Origin: Candidatus Omnitrophota bacterium
GTDB lineage: Bacteria > Omnitrophota > Gorgyraeia > Zapsychrales > Zapsychraceae
Direction of reading: 5' to 3'
Length of the DNA stretch: 33,627 nt
Assembly (NCBI GenBank): GCA_015233495.1
Contig: JADFXQ010000019.1
Location: 1-33,627, forward strand
A program made the position numbers and the translations under genes. The notes under the pieces were generated by a model that was not told the origin of the DNA, searched no databases, and was given only the letters and a program-made list of their open reading frames with translations. Below are positions 25,147 to 33,625 of the stretch, in pieces (the stretch's first letter is position 1; each line of letters opens with the position of its first letter).

Positions 25147-26472
25147 ATGGAACGAAACGAGGGGCGCGAACGTGCCGAAACCAATGGCGACGTGAAGATT
25201 GATAGCGCGGCTTTAGCCAATCAAATGGACATTACTAAGCTCAAAGATATGACCATGACGGAGCTTAATAAATTTGCCAAAGATTTGGGCGTCTTGGGCA
25301 TCAGCGGCATCCGCAAACAGGATTTGATTTTCAAACTCCTGGAGGCCCAGGCGCAGAAAGCGGGTCTGATGTTTGGCGAAGGGACCCTGGAAATTTTGAG
25401 TGAGGGGTTTGGATTTTTGCGCAGTGTGACCTACAATTATCTGCCTTGTCCGGATGATATTTATGTTTCTCCGTCGCAAATCCGGCGGTTTGATCTGCGC
25501 ACCGGCGACACGGTCAGCGGTCACATCCGGCCGCCAAAGGAAGGCGAAAAATATTTCGCTTTATTGAAAGTGGAGGCAGTTAATTTTGAAAATCCGGAAC
25601 AGTGCAAAGAAAAAATTCTGTTCGATAACCTGACGCCGGTTTATCCGTTTGAACGCCTCACCTTAGAAACGCAGCCGAAAGAAATCTCAACGCGGATTAT
25701 CGATATGTTGAGCCCGATCGGCAAAGGCCAGCGTGGTTTGATTGTGGCTCCGCCATACAGCGGGAAAACCGTTTTGTTGCAGAAGATCGCTAATGGGATT
25801 ACGATCAATCATCCGGACACCGTGCTCATGGTCTTGTTGATCGACGAACGTCCGGAAGAAGTTACGGATATGCAGCGCAGCGTCAAAGGCGAGGTAGTGG
25901 CCTCGACATTTGATGAGCCTGCCGAACGGCACGTGCAAGTCGCGGAAATGGTTTTGGAAAAGGCCAAACGTTTGGTGGAGCACAAACGCGACGTGGTCAT
26001 CCTTTTGGACAGCATCACCCGTCTGGCCCGGGCGTACAATACGGTTGTGCCGCATTCGGGCAAGATTTTGTCCGGCGGCGTGGATTCCAACGCTTTGCAT
26101 AAGCCGAAACGCTTTTTTGGCGCAGCCCGGTCTTTGGAAGAAGGCGGCAGTTTGACGATCATCGCCACGGCCTTGGTCGATACGGGAAGCCGCATGGATG
26201 AAGTCATCTTTGAAGAATTCAAAGGGACCGGCAATATGGAGCTCCAATTGGACCGCAATCTGTTCCAACGCCGCGTCTATCCGGCAATTGATATCAAACG
26301 TTCCAACACTCGGCATGAAGAGAAATTGGTTCCGCAGGACGATTTACAAAGGATTTGGCTATTGCGCAAGGCGATCAACGACCTGAACTCGGCTGAGGCT
26401 ATGGAACTTTTGATTGACAAAGTGGGTCGATTTAAGTCTAATAAAGAGTTTTTGGACAATATGAACAAATAA
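25147..26472 (+). CDS. rho: Transcription termination factor Rho
   Basis: Rho (441 residues) is the hexameric RNA translocase that ends transcription at untranslated RNA. The N-terminal Rho_N helix bundle ([31 protein letters not shown]) leads into the cold-shock-like RNA domain ([30 protein letters not shown]). The ATPase core has Walker A APPYSGKT (201-208), [10 protein letters not shown], the Walker [17 protein letters not shown], and the R-loop [20 protein letters not shown]. Walker A is unusual: E. coli has APPKAGKT, and here the Lys at E. coli position 181 is Tyr204. I chose the ATG at 25147 because GGAGG (25134-25138) lies eight bases upstream; an in-frame ATG at 25096 sits inside coaE. 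A hairpin follows the stop. Confidence 0.96.
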   Translation: MERNEGRERAETNGDVKIDSAALANQMDITKLKDMTMTELNKFAKDLGVLGISGIRKQDLIFKLLEAQAQKAGLMFGEGTLEILSEGFGFLRSVTYNYLPCPDDIYVSPSQIRRFDLRTGDTVSGHIRPPKEGEKYFALLKVEAVNFENPEQCKEKILFDNLTPVYPFERLTLETQPKEISTRIIDMLSPIGKGQRGLIVAPPYSGKTVLLQKIANGITINHPDTVLMVLLIDERPEEVTDMQRSVKGEVVASTFDEPAERHVQVAEMVLEKAKRLVEHKRDVVILLDSITRLARAYNTVVPHSGKILSGGVDSNALHKPKRFFGAARSLEEGGSLTIIATALVDTGSRMDEVIFEEFKGTGNMELQLDRNLFQRRVYPAIDIKRSNTRHEEKLVPQDDLQRIWLLRKAINDLNSAEAMELLIDKVGRFKSNKEFLDNMNK

Positions 26473-26475
26473 CCA

Positions 26476-26500
26476 CTGAGCAGATCCCGGATCTGCTCAG
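26476..26500 (+). other. 11-bp perfect hairpin between rho and rpmE
   Basis: CTGAGCAGATC (26476-26486) and GATCTGCTCAG (26490-26500) pair perfectly across a three-base loop. The hairpin begins three bases after the rho stop and ends nine bases before the rpmE Shine-Dalgarno (AGGAG, 26510-26514). No U-tract follows, so it is not a standard intrinsic terminator. It might protect the rho mRNA 3' end, pause polymerase, or modulate L31 synthesis. Confidence 0.7.
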
Positions 26501-26522
26501 GTCAAATCGAGGAGTAATGTTT

Positions 26523-26729
26523 ATGCAAAAAGAAATTCATCCCAATTACGGCCAGGCGGTTATAACCTGCGCTTGCGGCAACGTCATCGAGACGCGGTCG
26601 ACGAAAAAAAGCATTAATGTCGATATTTGCGCGAATTGTCATCCGTTTTTCACGGGGGATAAAAAATTCGTGGATACTGCCGGAAGGATCGAACGCTTTA
26701 AGAAGCGTTATGACAAAGTGAAGAAATAA
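26523..26729 (+). CDS. rpmE: 50S ribosomal protein L31 (zinc-binding form)
   Basis: L31 (68 residues) forms part of the inter-subunit bridge. [20 protein letters not shown] is the classic start. C16, C18, C36 and C39 provide the four zinc ligands, so this is the C+ form rather than the zinc-free paralogue. The C-terminal [15 protein letters not shown] is typical. I chose the ATG at 26523, eight bases after AGGAG; the in-frame ATG at 26517 is only two bases from it. Its place between rho and prfA is a widely conserved order. Confidence 0.95.
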   Translation: MQKEIHPNYGQAVITCACGNVIETRSTKKSINVDICANCHPFFTGDKKFVDTAGRIERFKKRYDKVKK

Positions 26730-26816
26730 AGGAACCGCGCCGGATCGCATTGTCCCGATGGCGCATAATCTTGCGTGGGGGCTGACGGCGTCTTGTTTTG
26801 ATGATGCGTAATTTTC

Positions 26817-26849
26817 GTAGGGGCCGACCTCGTGTCGGCCCGTTATCGG
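26817..26849 (+). repeat. Palindromic dispersed repeat, copy B, before prfA
   Basis: GGGCCGAC (26821-26828) and GTCGGCCC (26834-26841) pair perfectly over a five-base loop. Together with GTAG upstream and CGTTATCGG downstream, this matches the minus strand of 12347-12380 in order and spacing (GTAGRGGC, CCTYGTG, CCCGTTAT, CGG). It occupies most of the gap before prfA, so it may influence prfA translation. Confidence 0.8.
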
Positions 26850-26859
26850 TGTGGATAAA

Positions 26860-27924
26860 ATGAATCTGCCATTAGATAAATTGCAAAAATCAGAGGAACG
26901 GTTTGCGGAATTAGAAGGGCTTTTAGCCGATCCGGCGGTTATCGGGGATCAGAGCCTTTATCAAAAAAGCGCTAAAGAATACGCAGACTTGACGTCATTG
27001 GTAACCGTGTTTCGCGAATATAAAGCCGTGTCCGGACAGATTCGGGAAATGGATGCTCTTTTGGCGGAGAAACACGATCCGGATTTTGGGCTATTAGCCC
27101 AAGAGGAAAAAGTTTTGCTGGCGGCGAAAACCGCCGCTTTGGCGAATCAATTAAACGGCATTCTCAACCCGCCCAAAGCGGAAAGCGACCGCGCTGTTAT
27201 TTTTGAAATCCGGGCCGGAACCGGCGGTCAGGAAGCGAGTCTTTTCGCGGCAGACCTTTACCGGATGTATACCAAATACGCCGATCAAAAAAAATGGGAA
27301 GTGGAAGTGATGAATTCCCATGAGTCAGAAACCGGCGGGTTTAAAGAAATTATTTTTAGCATTAAAGGCAAGGGTGTGGTAGATCGGCTCAAGTGGGAAA
27401 GCGGCGCCCATCGGGTCCAGCGTGTTCCGGCTACGGAGGCATCGGGCAGGATCCACACCTCCGCGGCTACCGTCGCGGTCATGCCGGAACCGGAAGAAGT
27501 CGATGTGGTAATCAATCCTCAGGATTTAAAAATCGATGTATACCGTTCGTCCGGCCCGGGGGGCCAAAGTGTCAACACCACGGATTCCGCGGTGCGCATC
27601 ACGCATCTTCCTTCGGGCGTCATTGTCACGTGTCAGGACGAACGTTCGCAATTGAAAAACCGAATGAAGGCCATGCGGGTTTTACGCGCGCGTCTGATGG
27701 ATAAAATTCAGCAAGATCGTTTTGAAAAAGAGACCCGGGACCGCCGATTGAAAATCGGTTCCGGAGACCGCAGCGAAAAGATTCGCACTTACAATTGGCC
27801 CGACCGACGGGTAACGGACCATCGGGTGGGCTTCACCTCGCATCAGTTGGAAGCGATGATGAACGGTGATTTGGACGAATTAACCACCGCGCTTATGAAA
27901 GCGGATGAGGAAGATCAACAATGA
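26860..27924 (+). CDS. prfA: Peptide chain release factor 1
   Basis: RF1 (354 residues) reads UAA and UAG and releases the nascent chain. The GGQ motif (234-236, in RSSGPGGQSVNTTDSAVRI) triggers hydrolysis. The anticodon-like PxT motif is in RVPATEASGR, which separates RF1 from RF2 (SPF). The N-terminal coiled coil and the C-terminal MNGDLDELTTAL are normal. I chose the ATG at 26860; a GTG at 26851 would add three residues, and neither has a clear Shine-Dalgarno because the repeat element lies just upstream. The stop overlaps prmC by four bases (ATGA), coupling the factor with its methylase. Confidence 0.96.
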   Translation: MNLPLDKLQKSEERFAELEGLLADPAVIGDQSLYQKSAKEYADLTSLVTVFREYKAVSGQIREMDALLAEKHDPDFGLLAQEEKVLLAAKTAALANQLNGILNPPKAESDRAVIFEIRAGTGGQEASLFAADLYRMYTKYADQKKWEVEVMNSHESETGGFKEIIFSIKGKGVVDRLKWESGAHRVQRVPATEASGRIHTSAATVAVMPEPEEVDVVINPQDLKIDVYRSSGPGGQSVNTTDSAVRITHLPSGVIVTCQDERSQLKNRMKAMRVLRARLMDKIQQDRFEKETRDRRLKIGSGDRSEKIRTYNWPDRRVTDHRVGFTSHQLEAMMNGDLDELTTALMKADEEDQQ

Positions 27925-28721
27925 CGGAAACAGAGTTGATGTTGACGTCGCTTTTGAACTGCCGCCGCTTGGATTTATACCGGGATTCCCTTTCGCTGAC
28001 CCCGTCCCAAGCACAAACTTTGAAAGCCATGCGTTCCCGCCGCGCCGCGGGTGAACCCTTGCAATATATTCTGGGAGAAACGGATTTCATGGGTTATCCC
28101 ATCCGCGTTAATTCCGCAGTATTGATTCCTCGGCCCGAGACGGAAATATTAGTCACGCAAACACAACAAGCGATGCAGAAAATTTTTCCATTGGATGATA
28201 CTATGCATATAATAGATGTAGGAACAGGTTCGGGTTGTATCGCTATAGCTTTGGCAAAGCTCATTCCCAGCTGTCGAATCACCGCCATTGATGTTTCATT
28301 GGAAGCTTTGGCTTGTGCCCGGGAGAATGCGTTGCTTAATGCGGTTGAGCGGCAGATTAATTTTCAGGAAATGGACATGGATATTTTTTTTAATCAAAGT
28401 CACGCGGTTGCAAAAACGTTTCAGGTGATTATTGCTAACCCGCCGTACATTCCAACTGCGAAAATTGCCGATCTTCCCGCTGAGGTGCGGCAGGAACCAT
28501 GGGCCGCCTTAGATGGCGGCATCGACGGGATAAGATTTTATCGTGCCCTTTTGGCTGGAGCGAGGCTGCGCTTGACTTCTCCCGGTCTTTTAGCTTTGGA
28601 GTTCGGCGACGGCCAAGAACGTCAGATCGCGGATTTAGTTTCGGAAAACGGACATTATAAAAATTGCCAATTTTTGCTTGATTATACTCAGACACCACGA
28701 GTAGCATTGATATATCGATAG
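27921..28721 (+). CDS. prmC: Release factor glutamine methyltransferase PrmC
   Basis: PrmC/HemK (266 residues) methylates the Gln of the GGQ loop in RF1 and RF2, raising release efficiency. The N-terminal helical domain (PLQYILGETDFMGYPIRVN) recognises the factor. The SAM fold has IDVGTGSGCIAIALA and the catalytic NPPY (173-176) in IIANPPYIP. PRPETEILV precedes the SAM motif as expected. The length is close to normal. It is translationally coupled to prfA (ATGA overlap), the standard arrangement. Confidence 0.95.
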   Translation: MTETELMLTSLLNCRRLDLYRDSLSLTPSQAQTLKAMRSRRAAGEPLQYILGETDFMGYPIRVNSAVLIPRPETEILVTQTQQAMQKIFPLDDTMHIIDVGTGSGCIAIALAKLIPSCRITAIDVSLEALACARENALLNAVERQINFQEMDMDIFFNQSHAVAKTFQVIIANPPYIPTAKIADLPAEVRQEPWAALDGGIDGIRFYRALLAGARLRLTSPGLLALEFGDGQERQIADLVSENGHYKNCQFLLDYTQTPRVALIYR

Positions 28722-28778
28722 CTCGGCCAGCGGGAGTGCGGCGGGCGGCAGTTCTGTACAACAATTAAAGGATCAATT

Positions 28779-30044
28779 ATGGATAAATTGGTTATTGAAG
28801 GCGGGAAACCGCTCAAAGGGGAAGTGTTGGTAAGTGGTTCGAAAAATGCGTCTTTGCCAATTATGGCGGCAACGTTGTTAACCGATGAACCCTGCGTGAT
28901 TCATAATGTGCCGCGTTTGCGGGACACCTTGACGATGATCAAATTATTGAAATCCTTAGGAAAAGTAGTTGAATTTGAAAATAACACGTTAAAAATCACG
29001 GCCGGGAAAAAAGCGAGTTATATCGCGGATTATCATTTGGTTTCGACCATGCGCGGCTCATTTTGCGTGTTGGGTCCTTTATTGGCTAAATTGGGGAAAG
29101 CGAAAGTGTCTTTGCCCGGCGGATGCGTGATCGGCGTGCGACCGGTGGATTTGCATTTAAAAGGGATCACTCGGTTAGGGGCGACTTTGGATATCGACTC
29201 CGGGTATATCTTCGCCAAAGCGAAAAAATTGCGCGGCGCGCATGTTTATTTGGGCGGTGGTTTTGGCTCTTCGGTTTTAGCGACCGCTAACGTGATGATG
29301 GCCGCGGTTTTGGCTGAAGGAGAAACCATTATTGAAGCCGCGGCGTGTGAACCGGAGATCGAGGATTTGGCTAATATGCTGGTGTTGATGGGCGCGAAGA
29401 TCAAAGGGCAGGGCGGACCGCGCATCGTGATCAATGGCGTGCATCGTTTAAAAGGGGTCAACAATTACCGCATCATTCCCGACCGGATCGAAGCCGGGAC
29501 TTATATTTTATTAGCCGCAGTCACGCGGAGTCCGATCTTGATTAAAAATGCCGATCTCTCGCATTTGATCGTTTTATTGGATATTTTGGAACAAGCCGGC
29601 ATTACGGTCACGGAAAAAGACGGCGTGATCCGCGTTAAAACTGGAAAAATTTTTAAGCCGGTGAGTGTAACCACCTACCCCTATCCGGGATTTCCGACGG
29701 ATTTACAGGCTCAATATTTAACCCTCATGTCTTTGGCCGACGGGGTGAGTGTGGTTACGGAACGGGTTTATCCGGACCGGTTTATCCATATCGCGGAAAT
29801 GAACCGCATGGGGGCGAACATCCGTAGGGAAGGGACGAACGCCATTGTCCAGGGCGTCAAAGAACTGCGCGGCGCGCCGGTCATGGCTTCGGATTTGCGC
29901 GCTTCCGCGGCCTTGGTGTTGGCCGGCTTGGCGGCGCGGGGACGCACGGAAATTCACCGGATGTATCATCTGGACCGGGGGTATGAAAATTTAGACGAGA
30001 AATTGGCCGGGTTAGGCGCGGTGGTTTACCGGGAGAAAGAATAA
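28779..30044 (+). CDS. murA: UDP-N-acetylglucosamine 1-carboxyvinyltransferase
   Basis: MurA (421 residues) transfers enolpyruvate from PEP to UDP-GlcNAc, the first committed step of peptidoglycan synthesis in the cytoplasm. SGSKNASLPIMAA holds the Lys-Asn pair at 22-23. The catalytic cysteine is C116 in PGGCVIGVRPVDLHLKG, so the enzyme is of the fosfomycin-sensitive type. RRIIPDRIEAGTYILLAA-like and GFPTDLQAQ motifs and the C-terminal DRGYENLDEKLAGLGA complete it. AAAGGA lies upstream of the ATG. It follows prmC after 57 bases and abuts trpG with no gap. Confidence 0.97.
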   Translation: MDKLVIEGGKPLKGEVLVSGSKNASLPIMAATLLTDEPCVIHNVPRLRDTLTMIKLLKSLGKVVEFENNTLKITAGKKASYIADYHLVSTMRGSFCVLGPLLAKLGKAKVSLPGGCVIGVRPVDLHLKGITRLGATLDIDSGYIFAKAKKLRGAHVYLGGGFGSSVLATANVMMAAVLAEGETIIEAAACEPEIEDLANMLVLMGAKIKGQGGPRIVINGVHRLKGVNNYRIIPDRIEAGTYILLAAVTRSPILIKNADLSHLIVLLDILEQAGITVTEKDGVIRVKTGKIFKPVSVTTYPYPGFPTDLQAQYLTLMSLADGVSVVTERVYPDRFIHIAEMNRMGANIRREGTNAIVQGVKELRGAPVMASDLRASAALVLAGLAARGRTEIHRMYHLDRGYENLDEKLAGLGAVVYREKE

Positions 30045-30611
30045 ATGGTTCTGATGATCGACAATTATGATTCCTTTACTTATAACTTAGTCCAATATTT
30101 GGCGGAGTTAGGCGCGGCAACGCGCGTTTACCGCAATGATGCCTTGCCTGTCGACGAAATAGCGGCATTGGCGCCGCAGGGAATTGTGATTTCTCCGGGG
30201 CCGGGGACCCCGAAAACCGCGGGGATTTCGGTGGAAGTGATTCGCCGCTTCGCGGGGAAGATTCCTATTCTCGGGGTTTGCTTAGGTCATCAGAGCATTG
30301 GCGCGGCCTACGGCGGCAACATCATTCGCGCTCAGCAATTGATGCACGGGAAAACCTCTTCCATTTCGCATGACGGAAAAGAAATATTTGCCGGCGTCGC
30401 CAATCCGTTTGACGCGACGCGGTATCATTCTTTAGTCATTGAGCGGCCGACTTTGCCGGATTGTTTAAAGATCACGGCGACTACCGCAGATGAAGAAATC
30501 ATGGCGGTTCGGCATAAAACGCTTCCGGTCTGGGGCGTGCAGTTTCACCCGGAGTCGATTCTCACGACCGAAGGGAAAAAAATTCTAGCCAATTTTTTGC
30601 GGTTAATTTGA
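30045..30611 (+). CDS. trpG: Anthranilate/aminodeoxychorismate synthase glutaminase subunit
   Basis: A class I glutamine amidotransferase (188 residues). It starts [19 protein letters not shown]. The nucleophile is C79 in [14 protein letters not shown], the oxyanion region is PGPGTP, and the His-Glu pair is in QFHPESILT. It feeds ammonia to TrpE for anthranilate, and may also serve PabB for folate. The ATG directly follows the murA stop. trpD, trpC and trpF follow, so TrpG is the best name, but no trpE is in this window. Confidence 0.93.
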   Translation: MVLMIDNYDSFTYNLVQYLAELGAATRVYRNDALPVDEIAALAPQGIVISPGPGTPKTAGISVEVIRRFAGKIPILGVCLGHQSIGAAYGGNIIRAQQLMHGKTSSISHDGKEIFAGVANPFDATRYHSLVIERPTLPDCLKITATTADEEIMAVRHKTLPVWGVQFHPESILTTEGKKILANFLRLI

Positions 30612-30639
30612 CAGCGCTGGTGACGGAAAGGCGATGCTT

Positions 30640-31677
30640 ATGCTCGAGATTATTCAAAAATTAAACAAATACGAAAATTTATCTCCGGATGAGATCCAAG
30701 CCGCTTTTCGCCTCATCATGAATGGCACAGCCGGGGAAGCTAATGTCAAAGCGTTTTTGCTTGCTTTAAGGGCGAAAGGCGCGACCGTAGAAGAGATTAC
30801 GGGCGCGGCCACAGTGATGCGGCAATTCGCTTTGCCGGTGGCGTCGCATCAACCGGTGATCTTGGATACTTGCGGCACCGGCGGGGATCGGTGTCACACT
30901 TTTAATATATCAACGCTCAGCGCGTTTGTGATCGCCGGGGTGGGGGTTGCGGTCGCGAAACACGGCAACCGTTCCGCGTCCAGCCGTTGCGGCAGCGCGG
31001 ACGTTCTGGAAGCTTTGGGCGTCAGCCTGTTGGTAGAAGAAAAAAATGCCGGGTTATGCTTAGACGATGTGGGGATTGTGTTTTTGTTTGCGCCGGCGTT
31101 TCATCCCGCGATGAAAAATGTGGCCACGATTCGAAAACAAATCGGACATGACACGATTTTTAATCTTTTAGGGCCGTTGACCAATCCGGCGGAGGCCACG
31201 CATCAGATCGTCGGGGTTTACCATCGGGACTTAGTCGCGCCGGTAGCGACGGTTTTAAAAAATCTCGGGTTGCAACGGGCGATGGTTGTGCACGGCAATG
31301 ACGGTTTAGACGAAATCACCACCACGGAGCAGACCTTTATCAGTGAATTCAATGGCGCCGACATTGTTTCTTATGATATCACTCCGGAAGAGTTGGGTTT
31401 TAAACGGGCGAAGCCCTTAGATTTGACTGGCGGGGATTTGAAAGAAAATATTCGTATTTTTGAAAGCGTTTTGGATGGCGAGCGTGGACCCAAACGGGAT
31501 ATTGTGGTTATCAACGCGGCTTACGGTTTGTATCTATGCGGCCGGGCCAAGACGGTTGCGGAAGGCGTAGAATTGGCCAAAGAATCGTTGGACACCGGGA
31601 AAGCCAGACAAAAATTGGAAACCCTTAAAGAGTTTTCTCGGCGGATCGAGGAAGTTAATCGGGGACGCAAGGCATGA
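30640..31677 (+). CDS. trpD: Anthranilate phosphoribosyltransferase
   Basis: TrpD (345 residues) joins anthranilate to PRPP. The PRPP site is LDTCGTGGDRCHTFNIST, and the anthranilate site is VAKHGNRSASSRCGSADVLEALG. Later motifs include VGVYHRDLVAPVA and VVHGNDGLDEITTT. The ATG at 30640 lies eight bases from GGAAAGG (30625-30631); an in-frame ATG at 30634 is only two bases away, so 30640 is preferred. The end overlaps trpC by four bases (ATGA). Confidence 0.95.
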   Translation: MLEIIQKLNKYENLSPDEIQAAFRLIMNGTAGEANVKAFLLALRAKGATVEEITGAATVMRQFALPVASHQPVILDTCGTGGDRCHTFNISTLSAFVIAGVGVAVAKHGNRSASSRCGSADVLEALGVSLLVEEKNAGLCLDDVGIVFLFAPAFHPAMKNVATIRKQIGHDTIFNLLGPLTNPAEATHQIVGVYHRDLVAPVATVLKNLGLQRAMVVHGNDGLDEITTTEQTFISEFNGADIVSYDITPEELGFKRAKPLDLTGGDLKENIRIFESVLDGERGPKRDIVVINAAYGLYLCGRAKTVAEGVELAKESLDTGKARQKLETLKEFSRRIEEVNRGRKA

Positions 31678-32468
31678 GCCGGATTTTTCTCGATGAAATT
31701 GTGGCGCAAAAACGCGCCCGCATTGCTTCCCGCAAAACATATTACGCGTCGTTATGCCGAAAATTCGATCAACTGCCGCGCGCCTCGCTGGTCCGCTACC
31801 GGGTTTTTCAAAAAGCCTTGACTGCGCCGGGCAAGACGAACATTATCGCGGAAGTAAAAAAGGCTTCGCCTTCGAAAGGTTTGATTCGTCCGGATTTTGA
31901 TCCCGTGCAAATCGCGCGGGTTTATGAAACACACGGCGCCGCGGCAATCTCCGTTTTAACCGAAGAAAAATATTTTTTGGGAAGCGCTGCGCATCTTAAA
32001 AAAATCGCGGATAACGTTCATATTCCTGTATTGGCCAAAGATTTTTTTATCGACGAAACGCAGATCCGGGAAGCGGCGTTTAACGGAGCTTCCGCGGTTC
32101 TGCTGATCGCGGCAATTTTGACCGATAACCAGATGCGGCTTTTTTTGGATTTGGCCGCACAGCTCGATTTGGACACGCTGGTTGAGGTCCATGATCGTCT
32201 GGAATTACAGCGGGCCATGGATTGCGGGGCGGACATCATCGGGATCAATAACCGCGATTTACGTACTTTCGCGGTGGATTTGAAGATTGCCGCGGATTTG
32301 ATCCCCCGCGCAGCGGCGGGCATAACCATTGTTGTGGAAAGCGGATTATCCACAACCCAAGAAATAAAACAATTTCAATCGCTGGGAGCGTCCGCTTTTT
32401 TAATCGGCGAGAGCCTGTTACGCGAGCCGGACATGGGGAGAAAATTAAATGAATTGTGCCAGAGTTAA
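31674..32468 (+). CDS. trpC: Indole-3-glycerol phosphate synthase
   Basis: TrpC (264 residues) closes the indole ring by a TIM-barrel decarboxylation. Visible motifs are IIAEVKKASPSKG (barrel start with catalytic Lys), VLTEEKYFLGS, VLAKDFFIDETQI with the second catalytic Lys, TLVEVHDRLEL, IGINNRDLRTF and VVESGLSTTQEI. Its start overlaps trpD (ATGA), and its end overlaps trpF by 20 bases, so the run is probably one transcript with coupled translation. It is separate from TrpF, unlike the fused E. coli protein. Confidence 0.96.
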   Translation: MSRIFLDEIVAQKRARIASRKTYYASLCRKFDQLPRASLVRYRVFQKALTAPGKTNIIAEVKKASPSKGLIRPDFDPVQIARVYETHGAAAISVLTEEKYFLGSAAHLKKIADNVHIPVLAKDFFIDETQIREAAFNGASAVLLIAAILTDNQMRLFLDLAAQLDLDTLVEVHDRLELQRAMDCGADIIGINNRDLRTFAVDLKIAADLIPRAAAGITIVVESGLSTTQEIKQFQSLGASAFLIGESLLREPDMGRKLNELCQS

Positions 32469-33096
32469 AATTAAAATTTGCGGGTTAACGAATATCGATG
32501 ACGCGGCGAAATCGGTTTATTACGGCGCCACGGCCTTAGGATTTAATTTTTATAAAAAGAGTCCGCGTTATGTTTCGCCGAGCAAAGTCCGCCGGATCGT
32601 TGAAGCTTTGCCTCCGTTGGTGACGCCCGTAGGAATATTCGTCAATCAGAAAGAACGGGCGATCCGGGAGATTCTAAAATTTACCCGGATTGCTACGGTC
32701 CAGTTTCACGGCGAAGAAGATCAGGTTTTTTGCAAGCGTTTCTCCGACGTCAAAGTTATCAAGGCCTTCCGGGTGGGGCCGGGTTTTGATCCCGAAAGCG
32801 TAAAAAAATTTAAAGTGGACGCCTATTTATTCGATACCTTCCAAGCCGATCAGATCGGCGGGACAGGAAAAACTTTCAGTTGGGAGGTTATCAGCGCGGT
32901 CAAATGGGATCGTCCGGTTATTTTATCCGGCGGCTTGAATCACGAAAACGTTTTTCAGGCGGTTGCCGCGGTCAAACCTTACGCGGTTGATGTTGCCAGC
33001 GGTGTTGAAAAAATGCCGGGGATAAAAAATCACCGGATGATTCAAGCTTTTTGTGAAGCGGTTCATTTTTTATCGGAAAAACAGCCCGGGAATTGA
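32449..33096 (+). CDS. trpF: Phosphoribosylanthranilate isomerase
   Basis: TrpF (215 residues) performs the Amadori isomerisation between TrpD and TrpC. The start KIKICGLTN holds the catalytic cysteine (C11). The catalytic Asp is in YLFDTF, followed by GGTGKTFSWE and VILSGGLNHENV. The end DVASGVEKMPGIKNHRMI is the usual phosphate-binding region. It overlaps trpC by 20 bases. trpB and trpA do not follow; a PilZ gene does. Confidence 0.95.
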   Translation: MNCARVKIKICGLTNIDDAAKSVYYGATALGFNFYKKSPRYVSPSKVRRIVEALPPLVTPVGIFVNQKERAIREILKFTRIATVQFHGEEDQVFCKRFSDVKVIKAFRVGPGFDPESVKKFKVDAYLFDTFQADQIGGTGKTFSWEVISAVKWDRPVILSGGLNHENVFQAVAAVKPYAVDVASGVEKMPGIKNHRMIQAFCEAVHFLSEKQPGN

Positions 33097-33119
33097 CGGT
33101 TTTTTTCGCAAGGAGCGCT

Positions 33120-33485
33120 ATGGAAAAGGATCGGCGTAGTGAACCGCGTTATAAAGTGCCGCTGATGATTCATTTTCGTCCTATTCTAATGGATGGAAAA
33201 AAAGGAACGTGGGATTTGGCGCCCGCCTTGAATATCAGCAAATCGGGGATTTGTTTTCATAGCACGCGTTTTTTCGAATTGGGCGTGATTTTAGAAACCA
33301 AAATTGTTAGTCCCCTTTTGGCCAAGCCAACCATTTATATTTGCCGCGTGCATCGCGCCGTCCCGATAGCGCCGGAATCGCTAATTTATCAAATTGCTAT
33401 TTTTGTGCGCGCCGGGGATGAAAAGGCGCTCAAAGAGTATCATGATTTGATCGCCTGGTATGATCAGGCGCAAAAACTTCGTTAA
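33120..33485 (+). CDS. PilZ-domain protein (putative c-di-GMP receptor)
   Basis: A 121-residue protein that is essentially one PilZ domain. The two c-di-GMP motifs are visible: RxxxR in RRSEPRYKV near residues 6-10 and (D/N)xSxxG in NISKSGICF. PilZ domains bind c-di-GMP and steer motility, pili, polysaccharide or secretion. I chose the ATG at 33120 because AAGGAG lies four bases upstream; an in-frame TTG at 33093 overlaps trpF. Its target is unknown; a link with the CpaF-type ATPase at the other end of the window is possible but not shown. Confidence 0.88.
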   Translation: MEKDRRSEPRYKVPLMIHFRPILMDGKKGTWDLAPALNISKSGICFHSTRFFELGVILETKIVSPLLAKPTIYICRVHRAVPIAPESLIYQIAIFVRAGDEKALKEYHDLIAWYDQAQKLR

Positions 33486-33501
33486 CTTCGTTAACTTCGT
33501 T
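33475..33501 (+). repeat. Three tandem AACTTCGTT nonamers at the PilZ gene stop
   Basis: Three perfect head-to-tail 9-base units span the stop codon (TAA, 33483-33485) of the PilZ gene. The unit is a multiple of three, and each later copy would again present TAA in frame. Confidence 0.85.
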
Positions 33502-33583
33502 CAGCAATGAAGAACCGTAATTCTTCGCGCTCATAAGGCGGAGTGCAACCAGCTTTAAACCGACGATTTACAAACGATTTGAT

Positions 33584-33625
33584 GAAGGCGCGAAAAAGAT
33601 CAAAAAAATCTTTTTTCGCGCCTTC
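33584..33625 (+). terminator. Strong intrinsic terminator-like hairpin at the window edge
   Basis: GAAGGCGCGAAAAAGAT (33584-33600) pairs with ATCTTTTTTCGCGCCTTC (33608-33625) with a single extra T, across a seven-base A-rich loop. The stem is very long and GC-rich at its base. T-runs lie within the right arm, so it may act in both directions. It follows the PilZ gene by about 100 bases and probably ends the murA-trp-pilZ transcript; what lies beyond is outside the window. Confidence 0.75.

Noticed and set aside
25687-26316. A 209-codon minus-strand frame opposite rho
   Set aside because: It lies wholly within the conserved ATPase core of Rho and shows no domain of its own.
26476-26500. An intrinsic terminator after rho
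   Set aside because: The stem is strong, but GTCAAATC follows instead of a U-tract, so I list it as a hairpin of unknown role.
30600-30640. A trp leader peptide or attenuator before trpD
   Set aside because: The gap is too short, and there is no Trp-rich ORF or alternative hairpins.
33120-33485. A functional link between the PilZ protein and the CpaF-type ATPase
   Set aside because: They are about 32 kb apart and nothing in the sequence ties them together.
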